Source of the DNA: Apricaphanius iberus
Taxonomy: Eukaryota > Chordata > Actinopteri > Cyprinodontiformes > Aphaniidae
NCBI GenBank assembly: GCA_028564705.1
Contig: JAPXFQ010000804.1
Coordinates: 3,162,001 to 3,226,000 of the forward strand
Length of the DNA: 64,000 bases
Reading direction: 5' to 3'
Position 1 is the first letter of the stretch. Each line of letters starts with the position of its first letter. The position numbers were made by a program, and so were the translations under genes. The notes under the pieces were generated by a model that was not told the DNA's origin, did not search any database, and was given only the letters and a program-made list of their open reading frames with translations. Below, one piece after another: positions 46,301 to 58,300 of this stretch.

Positions 46301-49300
46301 GACTATGTATATTATTCATTTGTGAATTGAAGTCTGAGTCAATAAAGCTCTTTAAGTTTTTTTTGTCATCCATTTTTCCATCTTCTTCCACTTATCTGGG
46401 GTCTGGTTGCCAGGGCAGCAGCTTAAGCAGAGACACCCAGACTTCGCTCTCCCCAGACACCTGGGCCAGCTCCTCAGGAGAAGTCTCTGGCGTTCCTATG
46501 CCAGCTGAGAGACATAGTCCCTCCAGCTTATCCCCTGTGTCTCCTCCCAATGTGACGTGCCTGGAACACCTCAACAGGGAGGCGTCAAGGAGGCTTCTCT
46601 TGTTGTGGAGGAGCGGTGACTCTACTCTGAGCTCCTTGCGGATGACCAAGCTTCTCATCCATCTTGTTCTTTCAGTCACTGCCCAGAGTTTGTGACCATA
46701 GATGAGGGTAGGAATGTAAGCAGACCGGTAAATCAACAATTTCAGACGCCCTAACAATCTCCTGCTCCAAAATACTACTGTGTCTATGTCGAAACAGATT
46801 GACATAGTGCCATTATCCTTCAGCACAAGGCCTTTCTGTCACCTACGCAAGGACGGACGGAGTAGAGCAAAATTTTCTAACTATTCGTCAACGGAGAGTC
46901 CATACCTTTGATTAGTTAGCTCACAATAGGCAGTGATTGTTTCACCAGAACGGTGCAACGGTAGGCAGACCAGTCATGAGAAGTTAGCACCCCCTGCTGT
47001 CCTGATCAGGAATTCCTTTGGAACACAGAAAAGTCACCAGAAACTATAAATAAAAACGTCTCCATCAATATTTCTGCGATTAGGTGCAAAGTTGCTGATG
47101 GAGATATATAAACTAGACTGTAAACTCCTCCACTTGGGGAAGGACCTTGTTCCCGACCTGAAGAAGAAATTCTACCTTTTTCCGGCTTAATACCATGGTC
47201 TCTGATTCAGAGTTCCTGATTCTCATTCCAGCTGCTTCACGCTCTGCTGTGAACCGCTCCATCGAAAGCTGTACATCATGTTGCAATGAAGCCAGCAGGA
47301 CTACATCATCTGCAAAAAGCAGAGACCCAATTCTGAGGCTACCAAAATGGAGCCCCTCAACTCCTTGGCTGCACCTAGAAATCAGGTCTTTTAAAGTTAT
47401 AAACAGAATCTATTACAAAGGGCAACCTTGGCAGAGTCCAACTCTCACCGGAAATGAACCTGACTTACTGTCGTCTCACGAAAAAAACTGTAACACCAGT
47501 CGTACAGGGATCTTACAGGCCGTATCAAGGGGACTGGTACACCCAGAGAACCCCCGCAGGACTCCCCAAGGGACACAGTCGAACGCCTTCTTCAAGTCCA
47601 CAAAATACATTTAGACCAGTTGGGCGAACACGCACCCTCCAGGGCCTGCTGAGGGTGTAAAGCTGGTCCAGTTTTCCACAGCGAGAATGAAAAGTGCATT
47701 GTTCTTCCTGAATCAGAGGAGGGACCATATTTATCCACCATCCTTGTGCTGCATATAGCTCAGGTTACAGAATCTCTCACTAGCTATTTTATTGTTTTTT
47801 AATTTAAAAGTTTATTTTATTATTATTTTTTTTTTATGTAGTACTCAATTTTAACCATTTTTACTTTTAATTGTATTTTTATTCCAATTACCTTTTCTCT
47901 GAGAAAATACTGGTTTATGAATGGCATTATTTCAATAAGTTGTACATTCCTTGACAATTTCAACAAAAAAGAAAAGTTAAGAGTGGTTAATAAAAAAGGC
48001 AAAATATCAGTCTTATTCCTTGTGACAATGGCTTCGATGTGTGTGTATGTGTATGGTCTTGTATTACTACTCTTCTTAGGACCAAATTTGGGATATTCTA
48101 ATACGTTGGACTCCCTTTTGTAGGGTTAGCGTTTAGGTTTAGAGGTATGGTGTGAATTGAGCTTTAGTTAGGCTTAGGGTTAGGAATAGATCAGCAATGG
48201 TTAGGGTTATGAAAAGTGTCTGGGTAGGCATAAATCCAGTTACTAAAAACAATGGAAGTCAATGGACAGCAGTAATATGGTAGCAATACAAACTTGTGCG
48301 TGTGTGCCATGCCTTTTTAAATGAAGTCTTAAAGCTCCGTCAACGCTGAGCTCCTAACTGTGTTAGCCGTCTAAGCTGGCCATATATCTAAGAAGCTGTT
48401 CATTTCGTCTTTTAATTCTCTCCATCTTCCTCCTTCTTATCATTTCCCAGTCTCCTTTCCTCTCATGTCTTCTCTGGTATTTCCTCCTGCTGTTTCTGTG
48501 ATGCTGCATTTCTATTTCTAATGCTTAAATGGTAACGTCTCATGTAAATGTACTTACACCTCAGCTGTCATGCACATAATGAAATGCTGCATCAGGTTCT
48601 GTTATCAGATTACTATCGACCACATGTGGCTGACGATCAATAGAATAATGACCAGACCTGATGATATAATGCAGTGACGGTGCAAAGAACCTTTTTTTAG
48701 CTTTCCCTCGAAATCCATATCTGAAAGCAAGTGAAAGGAATTTGCTCATCGTTTCATCTCTGGGTAACTCCTCATAAATACATGTAATTGTTAATTCCCC
48801 CTCCTGTAATCGTGCCAACTCTTCTGTCCTCAGACGAATACAAGATGAAGGGAGTGGAGGAGGTGAAGTACATGAGAGGGGATGAAAACCGGGTGAACGC
48901 ACGCAACCAGGAGAACCTGGTGAGAGACAGACACACACACAGATACGCACACACACACAGCAGCCGGTCCACTGACAGCCTGTCATCTGCACACACTCAA
49001 ACTTTCTTCTGACAGCTCATCAACTCTTGCCAGCAGGCCTGCGTTTCTGTCCAAAGGCAGCTCTCTCTGTCTGTGTGCACCAGACACTTGCTGTCTTTTT
49101 GCAAACAAAAAAAAAGATAGACACAGGCAAACAGAAAGGTTCCTCTCTTGCAGGTGGAGACAACAGTCTGGCTGGTATGGAATTAGGCTTGGGCGGTATA
49201 CCGGTTCATACCGAAAACCGCTGTTTATGTTCGTTATGATATGAATTTTTAACATACCCCTATACCGGTGAATAGCTCGGACAACTTCCGGAACGTTTAA

Positions 49301-52300
49301 TGAGGGGAAGTGTTTCAGCCAGGACCGATTTCACTGCTACACGCTCTTCACCACAGTGTAGAAAATAACGTTTTTAACTAAGTGCAGCTGCTGGCAGGAG
49401 CGAAGCACACAATTCTGATGACGTGTTTCAAAAAAACAGGACCCTTGTACATAGTTTAAAAAGTTTATCGGCTTTAAAATGTCAAACAAGAACCGAACGG
49501 GATACCTTTTACAAACGCTAACGAGAGTAACCAGTAGGTGGAAGTGTTGAGTGCTATTTGACCGTCGGTAGGTAAACCAGTAGGAAACAAATCAAAAATA
49601 GCGGTAAATGTTTTACATACCATCTCGATACGTCTGCCGTCTTTTTTTGTTTATTTGTTTATTTTACTTCTTCTTTGGCAAAATCCGGTCTGTGTTTATA
49701 CTCTGCGAGATTCTTCAGTACTACATGCAATGCAATTTGAAGATGAAATTTGTTGCTTGCGCCAACGTGAGGTTTTAAAAAATTATACTTTCAGCCTTAG
49801 AATATCAGGACTGCCAACCAAAATCGTAATCCTTTTAATTATTTTCATATCATTCACCTGTGTCTGGAAAATAAAATATGATGCAGTCCATATGGCAGTA
49901 ACATGGGCTATTTAAAGCACATATTTATATGCTTTATTCTTATAAGATAATGTGGATATGAACGGTCTTGTATGGAAAAAAATACCTTTAAATACCGTAA
50001 TACTGATATGTTTTTTAAAAATACTGTGATATGAAAATTTTGCCATACCGCCCACCCCTCTATGGAATGTGTAGGCTGAGGGAGTGATTGATTTACACTC
50101 CGCCGCTGCAGACATGTTAAGGTTTTAAACACATCAGGGAAGTTTCATGAAGTCACTCAGCTCTAAAACTTCATAAATGATTTTACTGCCACTGTGTCTT
50201 ACCTGATAGTGTAAATAATTAATAAGCTGAGCACATTATCGCTCTGAATAAATCTACTTCCTCCTCAGGTCACAAAAGGCTTGAACGTTATGATGGTGAG
50301 AGAATATGAAAACGGGTTGTTGGGTTTTTTTCCCCTCCTGTAAATGGACATCCTGGCATCCTGGCAATGAGCGGCATAATAAATCCTGATTGTAAAACAG
50401 AGGCGGGTTCACACAACTAAAATACAGCTTTATAAAAATACAAGGTTACAAGACAAGACCTGATACTCTTTATATGCTGCCCTAACAACAATACACTTTG
50501 ATCAAGAGTCTATAGATATAACACTTTGATTGAGATGTTTATTCACCAATTTTATATCAAAAGTCAAGTGTTTCCAAGCCTTGCTTAAAAGTGTTTTTGC
50601 AATCTTCAAAAGGCAGTGTCTTTTTTTAAGGTCTTAAATTACAATAAAAGGCCTAAAAAAGGAAGCACAATAGGCAGTCTAGAGGCTTCCTGGGGAAAAA
50701 GATTCAGACTGTGGTGGGGGTTTACCTTACAGCGGGATAATAACCCAAAACATACAGCTAACGCTACAGTGGAAGGTTTTAGATCATGTATGCTCCATTC
50801 CAGTCCTCGAAATGTACCATCCTGCAACTTTTAGATGCCTCCCTGCTCCAACACTGAATCAGATGGCCATTTAGCATCTTTTAGCTATACAGAGGCCTGG
50901 TAAATCATTCCCATAATGGGATCACTCATATCTTTTTCTTTTTTAAGTCCATGCATGATTTCAGTCCCCTCAACAACGGTGCTCAGCTTTATTTTGGTTT
51001 ATCTCACAAAATCCCAAAATAGTACAATGTTAGTATTGTTATTTTTTTAGTAGCGTAGATGTAACTTGAAAGCTAAAAAAGTTGTTTATTCTAAACATGG
51101 CACGCCTGCAGAAGCATCAACCAAAGCTGACCTTGATTGGCGCTCATAAACTGGTTTATTAGATGTTCCTACATTATGTGTGTGATCCATGTCCCCCAGA
51201 TGCTGGATGAGGGCATAGTTATATCATTCAGGTTTTGATTTGTCAGCAGCGCGGCTGCACCGCTGATACGAGTTGTTTGTTTGGAACCTGTTCTGTGTGC
51301 TGATAATAAAAAATAATGGCATGTGTGTGTTTGTTCACAGGAGAAGAGTAATGTGGAGTACAAGGGCAGACAGCAGAAAGAGGCGGCTGCAACAAACATC
51401 AAATCTAAGTAGGTGGACGGCGGCAGCCCGTAGAGCTGCTTCTGGGATGCTTTTAGTAAACCGGATTCGTTTACATATTTGATCATACTGAGCGATGGAG
51501 TGAAGGAAAAAAAACAAACGTGTGAATTATATCAGGAAGAAGTTGTCCTACCATTTAGTGCCAACATGATGGTTTAAGTATCCGTCACTCTATTTATTAT
51601 TCCTCTGTGAGGCCTGCGGAGTGTAAGCGGCGCTCTACTGAAGGAATAGTTCACGCATAAAAGTAACATTAGTAGAGAGCAAGTAATCTGGAATTTTAAG
51701 GGAAAGGTTTTTTCAAAAAAGAAAACATTACAGGGGTTGTTATAGTCTGGGAAAATATAATAGAGAACGTATGCATTTCTAGTGGTCAGTTATTATTCCG
51801 TTGTGTCAAAGTTGAATGCATCCGTCCGTCCGTCCACCCACCCATCCTCTTTTATCTTTAAATTCATTCTTTATTCATTTCAGTCACGTCATATAGTTTT
51901 TCACATTATTTCTTGAATAGCTTTACATGAGTTTTCCATGAGTGAAAAGGAGCACAAAGAAGACAATGCTTATAATTAGTGCCCCTATCTCCAACCACAA
52001 CACTAAATATAAATGATGGTTTGATGTGCAATTTACAATATAACTTTAAGCCACAGGCAGGTAATATAAAAAAAAAAAAGAAATCAATAGAACATTTACG
52101 AGTACATGTTTTACATCACCATTACATATTTTGTAACAATATATAATATTAAATTGTCGTCAATTTTATTAGTTTTTTAAATTGATGAACAGTGAGGGAG
52201 TTCTTTACATTTAAGTGCAGGGCATTTCCACAATTTGACTCCTGTCACAGAGATGCCCATCTGCTTCTGTGTCGTTCTCGCAAAAGGGAGAGTAAAGTTA

Positions 52301-55300
52301 AGTTTTCTACAACTGGATGAATTCAATTTGAACTGAAACAGGTTTTGTACAGTTTGAGGTAAAAGAGAATATCTTACTTTATACATTATGATTAATGTTT
52401 GTAATTTTATGATGTCTTGTAATTTTAATAATTTAGATTTTATAAATAATTTGTGTTTTCTCTTCCGTGAATTTTATGAATAATTCTTATCGCTTTTTTT
52501 GTATTCTAATCAAACTATCTATCAATCTAATCTTTGTCCATCATCATACATTCATTCTAACCTAATGACATGCATGCCCCTTTGTCACTGTAGAAATATA
52601 TGCCATACATTTAGATGTATTTAAATATTTTCCTTAAATTATTTTTTATTAAAAAACTGTTTTTAGTGTAGGTATTGTTGAACACGTCAAGAAAAAAGCA
52701 GACTTCAAAAGAAAACTATTTCCCTTTCTCTACGAGAACCGTTCAGCTTGGGATGTCAGGAGTAGTTTATGACCTTTAGCCAGTTTTAAGACGAGTAGCT
52801 GATTTTGTTGACAGAAGATCTACACATTCATTGGTTTATTACTAGGCTGAACTGACCCTTTATTAAACTGTCACCTCCTTCATAGTGTGACTCCTGTAAG
52901 TAAATAATCTCAAGAGTCTGGCTTTTGTAAGGCAACTTCACGGCTCACCTCTGGCTTTGCGTGAATGATGGCAGCTGTGTGTTGCACATTGTTTGTCCTT
53001 TCAAGGTCTGCTTTAATGTCTTTTTCATTGAAATATTATTTAATATCCTCCGTAGTCACCTAAACAGACAATTTCTCACACTGCAGAGAGAGTCTCCATC
53101 CGTGTTTGTTCTCTGTGGGAGGTGGGGTGGGGGGGCGGGGTGTGTAATGGAAAATTCTCATGATGTATTTGTTGCCTCCCTCCTCCTCCTCTTCTTCTTC
53201 AACCTCCGACTTCCTCTCCCTCCCTCCCTCTGTCTCCCTCAGCATTCACACGTCAGAGAGCCAGCAGGAATTTTTCAGGATGCTGGATGAGAAGATTGAA
53301 AAGGTGAGGCTTGTCTTAATGTCTTCTGTAGTGGTAGCAGGTTGGGTTGGTGGAAATAGAAAATAGGTTTAAGAGCATTAAAAATAATCACAGCTGGGTC
53401 TCGAAATGAAAAGCGACAGAAAAAACACATTTATTAGTCCACATTGTCATTCTGGGTACGAGTTCAAGAGGAAGGAACAGGTGATGACTGCAATTAATGA
53501 ACACTTGTTCCTTTTTCTCTGCTGCTTGAATGACACAGTCATACACAGTGAAACAAGTAATGACTCACTTTTATTTTTACTCTTCGCTTTGAATCATTTT
53601 TGTACTTGAAGCTAAATTGAAAGAAATTCACATCATCTCCGGAGAGATAAATATCACATGGTCAGTCGGTAAACGTTGTGCACACATCTCTGAATTCCCA
53701 CATTCATATTTCTCTACAGTTGAAATCAGATGATTACATACAACTTTTTTCCCCGTCAATGGGAGAAACTATTTTTAATGACTTTTTTTTCTTCTTATAT
53801 ATGGAAAAGTACATACATTTTTTTTAGTATTTCATCTAATCACTTTTAAACTGTGTAACTCAATGTTTTCGGTACCCTTCAAGAAATGTCTTTAAATAGT
53901 TTGGTGACATTTTGGTCCTTCCTCCTGACAGAACTGTTATAACCGGGTCGCAGCAGGCTGATGTATTGAAATGTTTCTCCAGTATCTCCTTTTTAATTCT
54001 CTTTCCTTCTGAAACGTCTATTTGTACATCAATCTCTCCTGGATTAGACCAACGAACCACCAAAACATAATACTGCCACTCCTGTACCTCCCAGTTGAGA
54101 TAGTGTTCTCATGCTTGCGAGCTTTCCCCTTTAATCTCCAAATGTAAAAAAGTTAATTATGTCCAAACAGTTATGAACTATGTCCCTGACCACATCTGTT
54201 TACTCTAATTTAGCTTTTAATGCTGCATTTAAAGTAATGTCCTCTTCCTTTGAGAGTAGCCTTTCAGTCTCTTTTCACTATTAACAATGACATTCACTTA
54301 CCATCTTTAGAAGCATCTTCACAAGGTATTTTACATTGTTCTGATGTTGAGAAGCACATTTCACTCCAAAATTAATTCCCCTTCAGTAACTATATAATGC
54401 CTGGACATTTTCATGCTGTTTCTATTTCAACGTAATTTTTGTGCAGTTGAACGTGGCACCTTTCTCTTGAAACACACAGATGAACCAGACTTGTAGATGT
54501 CCACAGTTCTCTTACTAATATCTTGGCTGATTTATTATTGTTTTTCGACGATGGGTTGTTTCCTTAAAACACGCCCATAGGATTACATTCATTTAACTCA
54601 TATATATTGTGAATTAACCTATCAGAGGCTTAAAAAACCTTGACATCATCATCTGTGCTTTTCCAAATTGTATAGAGGTGTGGTAATATTAGTGAATCCC
54701 TCATTATTTTGGTTTACGATAAGTTTGACAGTGTGGGGAAAACAGTTTTTTTTTTTTATACAGTGTATCTAAATATCTGGCTTCAATTTTTTAACACAGA
54801 TGTATGCAAAGGCAGCTCTTACCCTTCAAAAACTAATTGACTCAGCATTTCTCAGCTTCACAGAGCGCTTGAAGGGTGTCTTATTACATATTAATGCATT
54901 TCTGTTTTTACTTCACTTTCTTGCATATATGGAAAAGTTTTGCAAAGTCCCCACTGAAATAGTTATCCAGCAAGGATTGAGTTATTTAACACAATGAGTC
55001 ACTAGTGACTCTTGCCTGGACAAAATCCAAGCTGCACCTCTCCAGTTTGCCTTCTGTAAAAGAATATAAAACCTCAACACTTTGCCAAAACTCAACCACT
55101 CCTGCTACAACAGGTTGTTTTCTATATCACGGATTTAGTAAGCAGAGTGTTTCCTGAGTTCTTGCATATGATACCCCAGTCAGTCCATTTGTCATATTGA
55201 TCTTACATCATTGTTAGCAGTAGAAAGTAGGGCCTCTACTTTCCTCACTCACATCAGGTTGTCCCCACGACCTATTTGTGAGCTTCAGCATATTGGCTAC

Positions 55301-58300
55301 TTCAGGATTGACATCCGAAGCAGCGAAATCCATCCACCTGATCAAATCTATCCTTGATATACAAAGAGTCAATGAACTTGAGACTTGAAGCATGCTAGCC
55401 CATGAAATATTGCAAATATGATTTTTTTCTTTCTTTTTTTGTTCCAAATATTTGCAGTGTCAACTGTGGTTCAATTTATTGTGCAGCACTAATAGAAAAT
55501 AAAGTGCCATCCACATTTATTAGTTCACTTTGAAAAAATATGTTGAAAGCTTTAAAATCTGTTATTGCAGTAGTCTAGTCTTTTATTTTTTAGAGAGAAA
55601 AAAACCGTATATGTATTTTTAACAGAAAAAAACAGAACTTACAAATTGATTACATTTTTTTATAAAATGTCTGTTGTTGCTGCTTGTATTGCTATTACAC
55701 CCCATGGGTTCTCTTTTATGCTCTTTTCTTATTGGGTTTAAGACAAGGATATTGGGAGGGAAATGTCCATGGAAGGAGGTAGATATTTAGGCTTAGTTTT
55801 CAAGATGAGTCCACCTGATTTTTACTCTAATTGTCCTGGTATTATCAAAGAGTTTATGATGCAGTCCACTTTTATACAGTTCTTTCGGCCTTTTGATTTG
55901 AACGAGTCCCACAGCATCACAGATTCTCCACCATACTTAAATATATGCATGTAATTTTTTACATTTTCCATAAATACTTCCTTCTATTTTCATTACAGCC
56001 ATTTGGATTTTTTTTTTTTTTGCTGAAAAGCTCAATCTAATTCTTTTCTGACCAAAGTATGTAGTTCTCAGCGAGTTTGGTAGCACAGGAAATACTTTTT
56101 TTCCGCTGCTTGGTATTTAGATGGCATTCAATAGTTGCCATGGAGACCAAATCGTTCCAATATGTCGCTCGACTCTCTAATGGTGAACTCTAGATATATT
56201 TTTTTCCCTCCTTTTCCATCCGGTTGCGCTGCATTGTGAGAAGTCCAATGTGGGTGCTTGTCCAGCCTAGAGACCAGTGGGAAAGAAATATGTGTCATGT
56301 CATATATGTCCCGTAGAAACAAATAGTCATGTATTTCCAGTGTTGGGAAAGTTCACTTTCTATATGAACTAGTTCAAAGTTAAGTTCATACATTTTAAAA
56401 TGAACTAGTTCATAATTCCTATTTTTTTAAATTAAGTTCAGAGTTCCAAAAATGAACTAGTGTTCAGTTCTTTTTTTCCTCTAACATATTGCAGTGAGCC
56501 ATCACCCTCAGAATACTGGTCTTTTTCAGTTGTTGTTACCCATTTAGTCCACACTTACTCAGCAGCAGCTTTTTCTCATTTCCCAGTACAATATATTCTC
56601 AAAACAGTTTTTTTTATAGTCGTCGGTTTTTTTTTGTGTTTTTTGGGAGCAATTATTAAACAATCTCAGGTAGGAACTAGGGATGCACCGATACTGGTAT
56701 CAGGCCCGATACCGTTCTAATGTACTTGTATCGAAACCATTACTTAAAATGTGGAAATAATTTCACAGAAAATTTTTATTTTTTTACATGAAATTTTTGT
56801 TTTGTGTTTTTTTTTATTAATGTTATTTTTTGTCTAATTCACCATATTTTTTTGTAACAAGAAGAGAAGAAAATAAAACCTGTCTTCCTATTCATTGCAT
56901 TTTTTGTGTGATAGAAGTATCAAGATTGCTACTCAGTATCAGCAAGTACTCTAATCCAAGTATCTGCATTGTATTGGTTTGAATGAAGTGGTCCCGTTGC
57001 ATCTCTAGTAGGAACCATGCTGGTCTAGGAAAATATGGCCATGTCTCAAAGTGCAATGTTTAAAGTGCAAAGCATTTAATCATAAACTTTCCATTATATT
57101 TTCAATTTCTGTGAAAGTATTTTCTGACTTGTTTGCCAAAAGAAAAGTTATAGAACTTGAGCAATTTTTTTTTCTCCTCACTATAGAATGTACTCAACTT
57201 AAAAGTAGGGTTGTTTTCTTCTAAATTTTTCAATATAAGGTTATGCCTCTGGGAAAACGAAATAAACAAACCCTTATAGTTTATTTTTACAGATCTTGAA
57301 CGGAGGCGCTAGTTAATGACTGACTGTCTTACCTCCAAAATCTATGATTATAAACACGTTTGTTGCAAGACAAAACACGTCTATCCTTAATGTGAATTTT
57401 TAATAATGAAGGATAACCTTTAAATGATATTTATGGAATCAAAAACAAGTCAGCATCAGTCACTTTCCTCCAACAAGCTACTCATTGTCATACTACAACA
57501 GGCTGCAAGGTTAGATGGATCTGGAAGGGAGCCAAACACAACACATTTTATCATTGACAGATCAAGGTAAACTATAACAATGTAGAAAAAAAAATGTACC
57601 ATCAGATAGTCGCCCCTATTTTACGTTGTCACAATCAGATTACTGTCCATCCATTTTCTGAACCGCTTAGTCCTCAAGGGGTCGCGGGGGGGCTGGTGCC
57701 TATCTCCAGCAGTCAACGGGCGAGAGGCGGGATACACTGGTCGACAATCCATCACTGGGCCACACATAGAGACAGAGAGGACAAACAACCCACGCATGCA
57801 AACTCCATGCAGAAAGGCCCTGGATACGAGCCCACAACCTTCTTGCTGCAAAGCAACAGTGCTAACCACTGCAGCACAGATTATTATTTGAGACCAGGTC
57901 AACATACTGGATGTTCTGTGTATCAAAAAATAATGGAGTGAAATAAATACTGAAGTAATGAATGATAAATATTTGAGCTTAGGTGATCAGAAACCGCGAC
58001 TTTTAAACTTTTTTACAACCCTTAAACTTTTTACATAATGTTACAACTGGTAATTTATCATATTTGCAATGTTTTTTTGTTTTTTTGTGATCAGCCAACA
58101 AAAAGTACGGCATATTTGTTATGTAGCAGGAAATGCTACATGGCTTTGAAAACTAACCATGGTTAACACGTGTTAAGTGGTATCGGGTTGTTTTAGCTGG
58201 TACGCAGTAGTAGTTTTGGTATTCATTATTGGCAAGATAATCACATCCAAAAAAATTAGCCATACTTGAGGAAAACTGCTATTTGTAATACAAGTTGCTT

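Larger units (their letters stand above)
34355..48833 (+). other. c1orf21: c1orf21 intron 1 (14.5 kb)
   Basis: Largest intron of the coding part. It holds a tRNA-derived SINE, two Rex3-like fragments, a bounded hAT-like element, a Tc1-like remnant and a long pyrimidine-rich tract (36740-37275). No nested gene was found. Stretches 34355-35380, 40000-42200 and 43240-45400 show nothing beyond AT-rich DNA with stops in all frames. Confidence 0.7.
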
